A program made the position numbers and the translations under genes. A stretch of DNA of 64,000 nucleotides from Kudoa neothunni. Taxonomy: Eukaryota; Cnidaria. The stretch lies in the NCBI GenBank assembly GCA_964304625.1, contig OZ199840.1:868001-932000 (forward strand). The letters run 5' to 3'. The notes under the pieces were generated by a model that made no database searches, was not told where the DNA came from, and saw only the letters and a list, made by a program, of their open reading frames with translations. Shown here piece after piece: positions 12,427 to 25,117 of the stretch (positions are counted from its first letter, which is position 1; every line of letters begins with the position of its first letter).

Positions 12427-14245
12427 CAGTAAGGTCTCGATATTGCGTGGCTCGATATAGCGTAGTTTTCAATTTGTAATCTTTATTTAAATCATACTGT
12501 ACAATTAATTGTCTGAAATGTTGTTATATGGTTAATAGAATATGTTTTCATATTTATATATATATATATATATATTTTTCCCCATAAAATAATCCGATTA
12601 ATCCACTTTTTGTACCGTTACAGAAGTTGAAATGGTTAGATGTCAGAGAAGCATTAAGGATAAACGAGAAATAATATTGTATTAGAAATCATTAGGATCG
12701 ATTCCTAAGGCCAAAGTTTTAACAATAAAGAATTTTAACCTGTCTAGTAAGCATCAATTTCTAATCATTATTAAATAAACATAGGCTATTCTTCGTTGGA
12801 TAGACTGTTGTCTAAGGAAAGCGAAATCATCGATTCAAATTATTCTGATAGCCGTATTAGAATAAAAAACGGGAATTATGATGAGCTTGAAAGTCTACTA
12901 TTCAACCGGTTTGTTCTCCAAAGAGAAAAGGAGAATATTCCGGGATTTATTATTTGCCAAAAGGCTGCAAAAATAACTGAATATCTCAAAATTTATGATT
13001 TTAATTGTAGTAAAGACTGGTTCTCTAATTTCAAGACAAGATATTGTTTGACGAATATCAGATTACATGGAGAGGCTGGAATTGTTGATGTAAGTGCGGT
13101 CCCTGAATGGATTAACAATAATTCAAATATTCTTGGTAAGTATAAACAAGAAGATATTATAAATATGGATGAAGTCGCCCCTTTTTTTAAGAACAATTAC
13201 CTCAACAAACTTATGTCACCAAGCACGAGTCTGGTTTAAGAGGGATAAAACAGTCTAAAAAAGAGTAACAATATTGGTTATTGCTTCAAGTACCGGCGAG
13301 AAATATCCACTTTACGTGATTGGAAAGCCCCGTTGTTTTAATTGGGTCAAAAATCTCCCAGTAAACTATAAGTCTCAAAAGAATGGTTGGATGTCCGCGG
13401 CCCTATTCTTAGAAATCTTAAAAAATTTAAATAACAAGTTCAGTCAAGAAATTACAAAAGTCCTTATCCTCCTTGATCAATGCTCGCCTCATCCCAATTT
13501 AACGAATCACTTTAATAACAATGAATTGTTGTTCCTACCTAAAAACACCACCAGTGTCCTCCAGCCAATGGATCTCAACATCATTCATAGTTTGAAGGCA
13601 AACCACCGCAAATCGTTGGTCAGAAAGTTTCTGTCTGACGAGGATATTTCAACACCCTTCAAATACACGATTATAGAATGTTATCACACGTTGAATGAAG
13701 CATGGGACATGGTAGAGAGAAAAGCTATTGAAAAATGTTTCAAGAAATCTCAGATATTTAAAATTCGTAGGATTAACTAATAAATTAACATTAATATAAA
13801 ATAAAGAGGATATTAATGTAGACGTCGACTCCACATCTGAAACAATAATTGTTGGTAAATATGCATTTCAGGTAAGTTTTTTTCAAATAAATTCCTAGAA
13901 GACTTTGATGATGTAAGTAAATTGGAGGGAGCTGAAACCGTAAGTGAGGACGCATCATATCAAATCGATAAGGATATTTCTATTGTTTCAAAATACGATA
14001 AATATTATCAGAAAACCTTTTATGCGAGAGAATTCTGCTGATTTAATCTATACTCATCCAATAATGGACGAAATATACAAAATTATTAAAAATAGAGATA
14101 AGTTTAAAAAAATACATGACTTTTTTGTTAAAAATTAATATTTTTCGTTGTTTTTGTATGTGCCGGCCTCGGTATTGCGTGGGGTCTTGCTATTGCATGG
14201 AAAATTCCTATTCCTCAAAAAACACGCAATATCGAGTCCTTACTA
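12427..14245 (+). mobile_element. pogo/Tigger transposon, decayed
   Basis: The left end reads CAGTAAGGTCTCGATATTGCG. The right end, read inward on the other strand, is TAGTAAGGACTCGATATTGC, so the inverted repeats are still clear. TA flanks both sides (12425-12426 and 14246-14247). The element is about 1.8 kb. Extra subterminal copies of the TATTGCGTGG-like motif lie at both ends, as in the intact pogo at 26672. The transposase is split into three open pieces. Confidence 0.88.
12796..14138 (+). pseudogene. pogo-family transposase relic (CENP-B HTH plus DDE)
   Basis: Three plus-strand pieces cover the transposase. The piece 12796-13239 has the CENP-B-type DNA-binding domain (SKDWFSNFKTRYCLTNIRLHGEAG) and the first catalytic D in IINMDEVAPFF. 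The piece 13274-13780 has the second D in VLILLDQCSPHPN and the third in NTTSVLQPMDLNIIHSLK, the standard pogo order. The piece 13944-14138 is the C-terminal tail. A weak N-terminal helix-turn-helix reads out just upstream (12630-12780). Stops and frame changes separate the pieces, so it is non-functional unless introns explain some gaps; the related element at 26672 does have introns. Confidence 0.85.
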
Positions 14246-14546
14246 TATTAATTTTTATACACAATTCAAACATAATTATTGATTTTTAAGTCAAATATAT
14301 TTATATATTTATATTATTTCATCAACTTCATAATTTTTTGTATCTTATGTTGCATTCATACTTTTTAATCATCAAATATAATTAAACATTTATGTATATA
14401 TTTCCTTAAATACTTCCAAGATTACTCTGTTCGATTTTTGGGGGATAAATCTACATAATTTCGCTTTATTTTAATCTCTTTACACACAATAATATCATTG
14501 TTTTTCTCATGACTCTACCACAATAAAATTATTTTAATGAAATATT
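14246..14546. other. Spacer between pogo and Merlin insertions
   Basis: This is about 300 bases of AT-rich sequence with no gene. Its last eight bases, GAAATATT, are the left target duplication of the Merlin element that follows. Confidence 0.5.
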
Positions 14547-16902
14547 GGTAATGGTAAAGGAGACGGCTACTTGATTTTTACCTATAAATTTCATTTATTT
14601 TCACCGATTCTTGCACGATAATTTTTTTCACAATTCTAAATATTGGGCAAGGTTATTCAATTCTCAACAAATTTAATTATAAATTTTAAGAAATCTTCGG
14701 ATTAATCTCCCAGTTGTATTATTTAAGCCGGTATTTTATTATGATTTAAATTGTTACTTCCTATTTGTATCACGTATACTTCATAGTTATACACTTTTAA
14801 TTGTCCATAATGAATCAAATATTTTTACCCAATGATCAGGTGGAATAATTCGCGTCAATCGTAGAAAATATCAGAGGTAATAACGTAGGATGTGGCATCT
14901 CCAAAACAACCTTTTGCGCGTTGTTTTTTTGTCGATTCTTTGATGATTATTTATAATAATATAAATGAATACCGAGAGGAAGAATTCAGCTAATTATGGT
15001 AACATCTAATTTTAGTGTAAATCCTATATACAACACCGTCGACACGCATGAAATCTTCGTTAAGTTTCTAATAACCAATGAAAAACATACTTTCATGTTC
15101 ACATATTAACTTTTACATTTATAACACGCCTTAATAACATTTTTTGGATGGGTCGTTCCATAATTATACGACTCAGACCTTTAATTAAACCTTACACATC
15201 TTATTATAAATATCTTCTCAATCATAATTGGTATTCCGAATAAGGACCTTTTAAAGAAACGTTACAATAAATTATCGCTTTTTGTAGTTTTTTATATTTT
15301 TTCGGTTAATTTATTTGAATTATAAAAAAAGTTATAATCATTTTATCATACAAATTTTGTCGTGAAATTTTTTATAGCGACAATATAACGAACCTTCAAT
15401 CGTCATTGTATTCGATATTTGTTAAAAAAAAATCTTTTAATAATAAATTTTTAAAAAAATACTCTTAACGAAAATTAATTATACAAAACAAAAGAAGAAG
15501 CGTAAATGGAAATTTAGAAATAACATATTAAGTATATTTTACTCCTAACTGCATTTTTTAGATATATACGGTCTTTTAATTAGATGCGCAATCTTTTTTC
15601 ATATTTGTTAAACTAACAATTATATGTTGAGCCTTTAATGCTATAATGTTCTTAATTTTTGGGGGAAATTTGTAAATAATGATGTTTTTTATGTCTAAGG
15701 TGTTTTACTATTTTACCGGTTGGTTTAATATTATATTATATAAAATTTAACATTAATTCTATATTAAATTCTTTACTTTGAGCTGTCTTCCGAAAATCTC
15801 CCTTTAAATATCGGCCCCGATTATTTTTGCGCTTCCTGCGAAGAAGCGACTCATCAATCTAAATAACATACCCTTTGCCACCAGATGGTTTTTGCAGAAG
15901 AAAATTAGAAGCGCGAATATTTCTTATTTTATTAAACCATACCCTCGCTGTTTTTGTAATCAAATTAATATTTTTGGATGCAGATAAAATAGTTTTATCC
16001 ATGCTCCAATTGTAAGTAAGTTTATATATTTCATTCACCGTTATGTTTGGGGTGAGATGAAACAAATTCAAACCTGAAAAAGAAAGTTTCACTTTGTGGA
16101 GATACCCTAGTTTTACATCTTCGGATTTCGAGACTAGTATTTAGGTACAAAATAATTACTTTTTAAAATAATAACTGAATGAATAATCCACATCATTATT
16201 TTCATGAGATTTAATTTTAGGTATTGGCCCTTGGACGTTCAAATTCCTTTTGGTGAGGGAAAAACAATTGAATTTGTAACATTTGTTACAGTTAAATGAA
16301 GAGGAAGCAGACATTATCTCTCTACAAGTATATTGAACAATTTAATGAGAATATTAATCAATAAGAAAATCGCCGTCGTTATTAAGACTACCAGAACTCA
16401 TTTTCTCTAACGCGCAAAATATTGATAAACTACTCGCTTAGATATTTTATATTTTGTTATTTAGATCAAACAATTCATCCCAAAAAATGCTATTTAAACG
16501 TATAATAAATGTAGAAGTTAATGTATACAAAATAAAGTGTGTTTTTGAGGTGCCACATCCTACGTTATTACCTCTGATATTTTCTACTATTAACGCGAAT
16601 TATTCCACCTGATCATTGGGTAAAAATATTTGATTCATTATGGACAATGAAAAGTGTATAACTATGAAGTATACGCGATACAAATAGGAAGTAACAATTT
16701 AAATCATAATAAAATACCGGCTTAAATAATACAACTGGGGGATTAATCCGAAGATTTCTTAAAATTTATAATTAAATTTTTTGAGAATTGAACGATTTTG
16801 ACTAGCATGTAAAATTGTAAAAAAAATTATCATGCAAGAATCGGTGAAAATAAATGAAAATTTATAGGTAAAAATCAAGTAGCCGTCTCCTTTACCATTA
16901 CC
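14547..16902 (-). mobile_element. Merlin transposon with about 355-bp inverted repeats
   Basis: Both ends start GGTAATGGTAAAGGAGACGG. The inverted repeat continues with high similarity for about 355 bases (14547-14903 against 16548-16902). The element is flanked by an exact 8-bp duplication, GAAATATT, at 14539-14546 and 16903-16910; 8 bp is the Merlin target-site length. It carries a broken Merlin transposase on the minus strand. Good ends with a dead gene fit a copy moved late by another element's transposase. Confidence 0.92.
15590..16131 (-). pseudogene. Merlin (IS1016/ISXO2-like) transposase relic
   Basis: The minus strand at 15859-16092 reads NITVNEIYKLTYNWSMDKTI and a following RVWFNKIRN. 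This is homologous to the N-terminal third of the open Merlin transposase at 22452 (TIRDIFELIYMWSVE). Just downstream, after an in-frame stop, comes IDESLLRRKRKNNRGRYLKGDF, the first catalytic D block. The second and third catalytic blocks are not recognisable. The gene is clearly dead. Confidence 0.8.
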
Positions 16903-17480
16903 GAAATATTCATAACCCCCCTACTCAAAAATGGGGTTATTTTCACGATCAGTGTATTTAATCTATGTTTTTCTGTGATCACATCAAAATGAATCAAGAA
17001 AAGTTTATCTAAAATTTATTTTTAAAACTACTTTATTTTAATAAATAATTAAAATTTGTAATATGTTATTTTATATCCACTTTATTTCTCGTAACATTGA
17101 AAATCACTATCCCCATGTGGAAACCATTTCAACTCCCATTTTTTTTTAAACTATAAATAGTATTTAAGTCATTTACATCATGTGATAAAAAAGAATCTTG
17201 AATTATAATAAAGACTATTATTGCTAAAATATACTTAAAAAATATGGATAAAATATTTTTTATTCAAATAATTTATTTCAATTGTGAATCACTTAAAATA
17301 TGCTTCTTTAGAAAGAGAAGAATTTATGAATACTTATTTTAAATAATATTATAATCAGACGTGGTTTACAAATATTTTAAAATTTAAATTACGACTAGAC
17401 TATTATCACATAGATGGTGTGATCGACTCTAGCAATAAGGTGAATTACACAGTTGCACCACGAGATGTTTTAAAATTTAG
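16903..17480. other. AT-rich spacer, no gene
   Basis: No open frame, repeat partner or RNA gene is evident. It begins with the right copy of the Merlin target duplication and leads into the relic gene at 17541. Confidence 0.4.
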
Positions 17481-17540
17481 CTCATTAAAGATGGACTGAT
17501 TTAGATGTCATGTTTAAAAATTATATACGTACCTATAAAT

Positions 17541-18041
17541 TCACTTAATTCGAACTTTCAAAACATCAATAATTTCATATATCCACATTTTTTCCCACAA
17601 AAAATAACAATCAATATAATTCCTTATGTTGTCTTTTGTAAACGATTTATGTTCTTCTCGCTCATTTCTCATGCATTGATTGTGAAATACATATATAAAA
17701 TCTAACATCTCATTGTCAAGTAAGTTTAAGAGAGCCAAAACTAGAGTGTGGCAATTTTTAATGTGTTATTTGTGCCGACGGTGTTATATTTGAAAATACT
17801 TTCCTTCAGTTTGTCTTCGAGTGCATTTTGGTTCCTCAGGCAATTTTTTCTCCATCCTTTGATACCATCGTGTGAATATTTTCCATGCGATGATCAATTT
17901 TATTATCGAAATCATAATACTCCGACATGAGGTTTTCAATTGTACAGTCACTAATTTAGGAATCAAATTATTCAAAACGGTAATCGTATTCAGTGAATTC
18001 ACAATCCATTGAACAACGTTTATCACTAAAATGGACAGCAT
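17541..18041 (-). pseudogene. Relic of an unrecognised gene (family X), copy 1
   Basis: Two minus-strand open stretches, 17784-18041 and 17541-17738, are both homologous at protein level to degenerate sequence at 42190-42660, on the same strand and in the same order. Shared features include INVV..I, NLIP.L..VQL.TS, KIFT.WY.RMEK, NAL.DKL, LDNEML, TKD....YIDC and a C-terminal ..WI..I..VL. One base too many in an A run near 17846 shifts the frame. The composition suggests a largely helical protein of 160 or more residues with hydrophobic stretches. Upstream, at 18170 leftward, MIIVSCFFGITHCLLY could be a signal-peptide exon. I do not recognise the family and assign no function. Confidence 0.55.
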
Positions 18042-18490
18042 TATCTACATATTTTTATCCGTTAATTTAAACAGTTTACAAATTGTCTATAATAATGAAA
18101 TTTTTTTTTACTATATCTATAATCCATGTATACAATAAACAATGAGTTATTCCAAAAAAACAAGAGACAATGATCATGTAAATTTCTTTTGGTCGGTCCT
18201 GCGTGAATTAACGGTACTAATATCAAGAATTTTTAAAGATGCACATTTATTAAATAAAAAACAAACATTTTATATATGAAATTTTGAAAGTTATGTTTCT
18301 AAAAACTTTAGCATTTAGTAGCAATAAAGAAAGGTATACATTCTTAATTAAAAATATATCTAATAATCTTCCTGCAAACAATCAATCGATAATACTTAAA
18401 AATTATAGTTTGGAATTGAATATAATATTTTTTAAATTAAATAAATATCAAAGTGTTATATTTTTAATTAACCTCATCATCGAAATGAAT
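18042..18490. repeat. 3' flank of paralogue 3 joined to type II spacer
   Basis: The left part matches the region right of the relic gene at 42.7-42.9 kb. From about 18415 on it matches the immediate 3' flank of the other FN3 genes. The 500-bp 3' flank common to genes 1, 2, 4 and 6 is missing here, which marks the junction between the type II spacer and an odd-class gene. No new gene is seen. Confidence 0.5.
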
Positions 18491-21474
18491 CTAATTTCTA
18501 TTCTTCCGGTATCCAAAATAGAATCCTGCTCCAATAACAACAAGAGCTATTGGAACTACAGTAGCAATAATTCTAAATATCAAAGTAAAACAAGACATAT
18601 CTACTTATTATACATTGTATTGGTTGATCTAAACAAATTTAAAAGTAGTATTTACATATAAAAATTACGTAGATTTGTTGGAGGTTTCACCTATTATTTA
18701 ATTTAAAAATTGATATAAGTAATCTAATTTTACCTTTATTAATTTTTTCACGCCCAAATACATTACTTTGGACACTATGGTATACTTCCAACTGATAATT
18801 ACTCGTGTCTTCAACATCGGAAATAACGAATTCCCTGCAAGAAGGAAATACATCGCAACCCTCACCAACTACCATGCATTTCTTAACAATTTGGTTGACG
18901 GGGTCGTCCAAATTTATTAATTTCCATTTACACAAAGAATTTTGGTCTACATCATTCGGTAAAGTCGTTTTCACATTTATAGTTGTATCTTCACGGGTAA
19001 TAACAATTGTTATTTTTTTCGTGGGGTTCACATGTGGTGTAGCCGATGGATCTGAAATTAAATATTAATTATTGAATTTAAATATAATTTTTAATCATAG
19101 TTTTATTAATATTTAATTAAATTTTTGAGGTTAATATATAATAAATTTTACTTTTGGGTATGTGTATTGTAGTTTCAGTAGATCTTCCAACGGCTGTCAC
19201 TAAAACTCTGTACTCTTTGTCTGCTTCGTATCCTTCACTAAATATGATACTACTACATGAGGGTGGTACTTCACAAGATGGGATTGTAAGCTTATTAGTC
19301 GGCGTGACGTTTGTTGATGGTTGACCTGTAGATCTAGCAACTCCAGATTGTGAGAGAGTTGATTTCATATCAGATTTTGCAGTATTTCCTGTCAATTGTG
19401 GTGCTGGGACATTCATACAACATATCATACGTTTCGCCTTTCTTTACTTCTACTTTGTAGTGGCATACAGCTTCGGCATAAGGTGAAGATAATGTGCCTA
19501 CTACTTTAAAACCTTTTTCCAAAAATTGATTTTCTAGTTTGAGAATTGACATTTCTTAACAATCATAATTTAAAGTTAAATATACGATTAAGTTTTATAC
19601 CTGTCCTTATTTGAAAGACTTTAGAACCGTGCTCTTTGTGCGCGACAACCTTTAGATCGTATTCTGTTCCGGGAGTAAGTCCCACAATATTTTGAATGTC
19701 TCTACAGAATCCTCTGCATGGATAACTATCCATACACATTGCACAAACGTATACATCCTTTCCACGGGGGCTGAGATAGTAAGCACATGTGATATCTGTG
19801 TTGGTGGGGGTCTGTTTTAACATCGATTGCTTTAATAGAAAGATGTGTATCCTTGACGGTTGTTGTTGAGTCGATAAATACTGGGTTAGCGGTTGCATCT
19901 ATATAATATGTATATATTATATATATATATATATAAATGGATTTTTTAAATACTTGTTCTGAAGAATATATGTTCTTTAAAATTGGCTGGAACAAGATTG
20001 TTAGCTGTTGCATCTGCTTTAATTACAAGAATATAAGGTTTTCCACTGGCAAGTGAGGATATTGTTAATGCTGAACCACACACAGCGCCACATCCGCTAC
20101 TGCCGGTTCCACAATTAGCCCCTGTACCTTCCGCATCAGCCAAAGAAGGTTTATTGGCAGCATAATAATTAACGGTACATGAAGAGAATTTTGTGGTACC
20201 AGATGGATTAAATAAGCTTGCATTTAGTGTAACACCCGGTGGATGTGTACGCTGATAGTAATTCATCATAAGTACCATCAACCTTTTTATCGTTAATAAC
20301 TAAATACATATTATTTGAAATACTTAACTTCAATAAAAACCAAATTTCTTTTGTTTATATCCAAAATACGTAGTGTCACTTTTTTTCTATTTGAAAATGT
20401 CTGGTTTGTATCAATATTTCAACAACTGCTTTTGATGCACCGAAGGTAAGTTCTACATTATTACACGGTGCGTAGCAATCTTTATCTTTACCACCACAAT
20501 TTGATGTGTAATCTTTAGTAGTTCCAGCTACAACTGCAGTGGATTCTTGCTTTATACCAAATCGGCAGATTTCAAAAGGAAATTTATTAGTAAATTTAAG
20601 TAAGTATTTATCTTTCCCTTCCTTATTGTATTTCACATAATATTGTGGTATGTAAACGTCGGTGTTCATCAAAGTATAATTATTTTGAAGTTTATAAAAG
20701 AATGATGGATAACCCACGCATTTCATTTCATAATGCGGAATCAACAAATCAAATTCTACTTCACTATCATTTGCTGTGACACAATTAGTTCCGGCGGTTC
20801 CTGCAACATATTGTACTCCCTTATAGGTAATAGGACAATCAACTTTCTTACATGTTGTCGTACTCAACTTCAATTTACTTCCACTTGTTGTTATTGTAAC
20901 TTGTGGGTTTACCAACAAACCTATAAATATATATACTGGAAGACTAATATACTTATTAATTACGAGTTTCTAGCCCAAAAATTGATTTGGCTCTAGTTTC
21001 TGTAGATGCAGCCTGTGCCTCACTCGCCATAAAAATACCAATATATTTTGTCCTCGGGGAGAATATATCATACGTGAGTTTATTATCATTTCTTGTGCAG
21101 GTGATGACGCACTTGCCGCCACCATATATATTATCAGTTCCAGTGCACTCATTAATATCTTGATAAACAACCTCATCGTCATTTAATTTTTTAATGTAAC
21201 AATGGTTCAAGTCGGTAAAATCACCGCCTTTTAATACCAAATGGACTTTCATATTGCTACCATCCTTAACAATCCTATATGTGAGGGATTCTCTTTCAGC
21301 TGTCTGAGATTGAGGTTGATCTTGAGGTTTTTGCCGTTGTGGCTGTTGAGGTTCAGACCCCCTTGTATCTTGTAGAGTAGATCTCGCTATATTCGAATTT
21401 TATAATGTTCAATAGTAGAAATAGTTACAAATAACTGAAAAAATTATTCCTATTAAATAGAGAAATCCTTTCAT
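18491..21474 (-). CDS. FN3-like surface protein, paralogue 3 (odd class), frame interrupted
   Basis: The exons are E1 21429-21474 (MKGFLYLIGIIFSVI), E2 20964-21386, E3 20341-20920, E4 19954-20299, E5 19601-19898, E6 19152-19554, E7 to 19051 (left end 18734 or 18762), E8 18656-18690 and E9 18491-18572. E2 and E7 have lengths that are multiples of three. E3, E4, E5 and E6 are each one base over, and the extra base lies in an A, G, C or G run. That makes four breaks and no nonsense substitutions. E6 has the odd-class SGVARSTGQPS block, but E7 has the EFVISDVED version shared with genes 2 and 4, showing exchange between classes. E3 is near identical to E3 of paralogue 1 around TNCVTANDSEVEFDLLIPHY. 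The stalk in E2 is rich in Q, P and S. Confidence 0.75.
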
Positions 21475-21867
21475 TTTGATTTAAATAATCAAAAACGATA
21501 ATTAACGTTCTATTCATGAAGAACATTAAATAGAATCTATGAACACTTAATAATACTTTCGTACCTATTAATACTATAATTCTGCAAAATTATTACCCTA
21601 TGAATACGTTTATTATTAAGTTTAAATAAATATCGTTTATCAAAAACTATTAACAACAAAAATGTATTGATATTATTACAAAACTTAAAAATCTTATGAA
21701 TTAAAAAAGTTGTAAATGTATTTAACTTTAAATTAATTAAAATCCTTATCAAAAAATAAACAAATAATTTTAATTTTAATAATTTCTATATCGTATTTAA
21801 AAAAATTCTTAACATAGACTTAAATAGCTTCTTTATAATTAAACAGATTATTTATTACAATTTTAAT
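21475..21867 (-). promoter_or_regulatory. Conserved 5' flank of paralogue 3
   Basis: This is nearly collinear with 5393-5740 and 48043-48430 and should hold the promoter. It stops at 21867, where the large Merlin element enters what is continuous sequence beside genes 1 and 5. Confidence 0.45.
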
Positions 21868-22451
21868 GGTAATCTGGAAGTATGTGACAGTAAAATTTAA
21901 GGTGGTTGCGCATGCTTTAGATACCCGATTTATATACAGTTTAATTTTATACATTTTTCAAATATTGAGTGGGAAAGAAATTACCCTAAAAATTATTAAA
22001 CAAAAAATCAATATTTTACGAATCGTGAACAATCGTTGGCGGCGAAATCATTATCGGTGTTTGTCGTTTCAGTTTATTATTGACTTTATAAGCGTTAGAA
22101 CAACTCTATTCTTACATAATAATTTTTCGTTTTTAGTTTGAAATTTAATGAAACAATCATTACAGTTTCATATAATTTCTCGATTAATATTTTTGAGATT
22201 CAAAAATTTACTCTAAAATCCCCCAAATCGTCGCTCTGATTGTCATCGCTACAATACAATGGTCATATGTAAGAGGAAAAGGCGAAAGGTGAATATGAGT
22301 TCATCAACATTAAGGAATGGAGATGAAGATATTCATTTATCATATAGATGCAAAAAGTATACAAAATATAAGTCTCGCATTAAATATTCTTAGAAATGAT
22401 TGCAAAACCTAATTTTCCGCAAGAAACTCTACATTTTTTGGATTAAAAGGA

Positions 22452-23297
22452 ATGGATGGTCACAACGTTTCCAAACTTACGATTAGGGATATTTTCGAGC
22501 TGATTTACATGTGGTCAGTAGAAGTCAATCATACTTCTACAGTTTCTTTGACTGGAATTAGCGAGAAAGCGGTAACGTTTCGGTTTGACCGCTTCAAAGA
22601 AATTTGCAACAATCTTTTTCAAAGTCGCTCTAAACTAGGAAAAGAAGGGACCATCATTGAGATCGATGAGACGCTTTTAAGAGGCAGAAGAAAAAATAAT
22701 CGTGGTCGCTATTTATCATTAGACCAGTGGCGTACTGATCCAGATGCATCCTACGAATTTGATATTGGTGAAGAAGAACAAGATGATTCGAGCACCAGCA
22801 CCAGCATCAACCGAGAGAAATATAACAACAGAATTGATGGACCTTGGGTTTTAGGAATATGCGAATGTTCGGTCGATAACAATCAAAAAAGAAGCTTAAT
22901 AGAATCTCGTTTCTTTATTGTAGAAAAGAGAAATATAGAAACACTTATCCCAATCATTTTAAATGAAGTTGAGACGGACGCTTCTATTTATACAGATGAA
23001 TGGTTGGCTTATCGGCCCTTGTCCACATATGGCTATCGTCATCATACGATCAACCATACATTGGAATACGTTTCCGAAGATGGCTCACACACAAATACTG
23101 TTGAGGTGGTGTGGCACCATTTAAAAATTAAGATTATTCGCAATATGTGTGGAGTGCCGCGTGCTAAACTATACTCATATCTATTGGAGGAGTGGTTTAG
23201 ATCCAAGTATGATGATAGATGGAAATTTTTCGAAGATTTTCTCTCCCATATTGCGACCTTGTATCCAATTATTTGTACCAACAGCACCATTAATTAG
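22452..23297 (+). CDS. Merlin-family (ISXO2-like) DDE transposase, open
   Basis: The 281-residue frame has the N-terminal helical block (TIRDIFELIYMWSVE), then the catalytic D in IIEIDETLLRGRRKNNRGR (about residues 72-90), an acidic insert with S/T repeats, the second D in SIYTDEWLAYRPL (about 178-190) and the E in HTNTVEVVWHHLK (about 213-226). All three catalytic residues and the RGRRKNNRGR patch are present. The frame is open about 50 bases further upstream (FSARNSTFFGLKG), so 22452 may not be the natural start. An earlier candidate start, MVICKRKRRKVNMSSSTL at 22260, is separated by a stop and could be a first exon. It is probably the only potentially active Merlin transposase in the window. 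Confidence 0.88.
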   Translation: MDGHNVSKLTIRDIFELIYMWSVEVNHTSTVSLTGISEKAVTFRFDRFKEICNNLFQSRSKLGKEGTIIEIDETLLRGRRKNNRGRYLSLDQWRTDPDASYEFDIGEEEQDDSSTSTSINREKYNNRIDGPWVLGICECSVDNNQKRSLIESRFFIVEKRNIETLIPIILNEVETDASIYTDEWLAYRPLSTYGYRHHTINHTLEYVSEDGSHTNTVEVVWHHLKIKIIRNMCGVPRAKLYSYLLEEWFRSKYDDRWKFFEDFLSHIATLYPIICTNSTIN

Positions 23298-23492
23298 TTA
23301 TTCCAATGGATTTTAACTTCGTTTTAAATTTTTCTCCCCGTATAAATGCAATTAAATTCAATTTTATACGATAGTATTATTTATAAGTTTTTTCGATAAG
23401 TATTCAAAGATAAAATGATAATAATTATGAAACAAGTTCTATATTTCGCATATGAATAAATGTCATATTTAGTATATGACATTTAAAATAGT

Positions 23493-25117
23493 GGTAATGG
23501 TAAAGGAAACGGCTACTAAATTTTAACCGCTAAACTTCATTTCTTTTCACCGAGTTTTTCACAATAATTTTTTTTACAATTTTACATGCTAGTCAAAATC
23601 GTTCAATTCTCTAAAATTTAATCATAAATTTTAATAAATCTCCGGATTAATCTCCCAGTTGTGTTATTTAAGTCTGTATTATATTAGGATTTGAATCGTT
23701 ATTTTCCCTATTTGTATCATGTATACTTCATAGTTATGCACTTTTTATTGTCCGTAATGAATCAGATATTTTTACCCAATGATCAGGTGGAATAATTCGC
23801 ATTAATAGTAGTTAGATTCACAATTCGATGTTGTAAAACTAAGGTAATTCCTCGAACTGGAACTTTTTTCGAGTTGGGATTTGTTTCATCATCCCCAAAA
23901 CATAACGGTGAAGAAGATATGTATGATTATTTACAACTGGAGCATGGATGAAACTATTCTATGCGCCTTCGAAAATACTAATGTAACCACAAGAACATCG
24001 GGCTATTGTTAAAAAATTAGGAATATTCGTGCGTTTAATGTTCATAAGCGTAAACCTTTTGATGGTAAAAAGCATTTAATTGAAAATGAAAAAATAATCC
24101 TCACGGAATGCTGAAAAATTGTTGGGCCGTTGGCCGATACCTTAAATGAAATTTTTTGAAAACTATGGCGTGCCAATTATTTATCATTTTATCAAATTAT
24201 ATGTCGCAGTAACTGCCTCATTAGAATAATTTTTATAACAATTTATCGTGAGTAAAGAATTAATGTTAAGTTATAATATAATGTTAAACTAACTGGTAAA
24301 TAATAAAATATTATAGAAATAGAGAAAACTCACAATTATCTGGAAATTTTAACAGCAGATTTAAAATAAAACAATTAGTTTTAAAAATGTAAGAAAAGAT
24401 TTAACATAAAACTTTGAGACCATATGTATCCAAAAAAACCTTGTGACACATGTAATATATGTTGTGACAATATATTATTAAATTCAGATTCATATTACTC
24501 ATTTTATTTTGTGTAAATAGTTTTTTAAAAAAATGATTTTTCAAAAATTAATTGTTACAATATTTTTTTTTAGAATTATTATATATAATGAAGTTTGACG
24601 ATTGCTTATATTGTCACTATAAAATTTCATCATAAAATTTTGATGATATAACGATCATAGCTTTTTTTATAACTCAGATAAATTAACTAAAAAAATACAT
24701 AAACTAAGATAAACGATAATTGATCGTATTGTCATTTGGAATGATTCAAAGTCAATGTACAAAAAAAATAGACTAGATAATTTGAAGTAAGATGTCTAAA
24801 GCTTAATTAAACGACTGAGTCGTATAATTTTGGAATGATGCATTACTATAAATCTAATTAAGACATATAATAAATTTAGAAGTTAGTGTATACAAAATAA
24901 GGTGGTTTTTCATTGGTCATTGGAAATTTAACAAAGATTTTACGTGTGCCGATAACATTCTTTTCGGAATTTTGTACCAAAATTAGATGTTACCATAACT
25001 GGCCGAATACCATCTCTCTGCATTATTTTATTTTGATATGAAAAATCGTGAAAGAATGGGCGAAAATAAATGAAATTCAGCGGTTGAAATTTAGTAGCCG
25101 TTTCCTGTAACATTACC
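23493..25117 (+). mobile_element. Nested Merlin derivative
   Basis: It starts GGTAATGGTAAAGGAAACGG and ends with the inverse, with an inverted repeat of about 70 bases. The flanking eight bases (AAAATAGT, AAATTTGT) are an imperfect duplication. Its left 330 bases are homologous to the left arm of the Merlin at 14547, so it belongs to the same subfamily, different from its host element (GGTAATCTGG ends). Part of the interior (about 24560-25030) is inverted relative to that element. A transposase scrap around 23940-24120 reads NWSMDETILCAFEN and KIRNIRAFN. Confidence 0.8.

Noticed and set aside
17800-18047. Alternative minus-strand frame of the family X relic reading HFSDKRCSMDC and TIENLMSEYYDF
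   Set aside because: It carries stops at the same places in both paralogues, and protein similarity is clearly better in the neighbouring frame.
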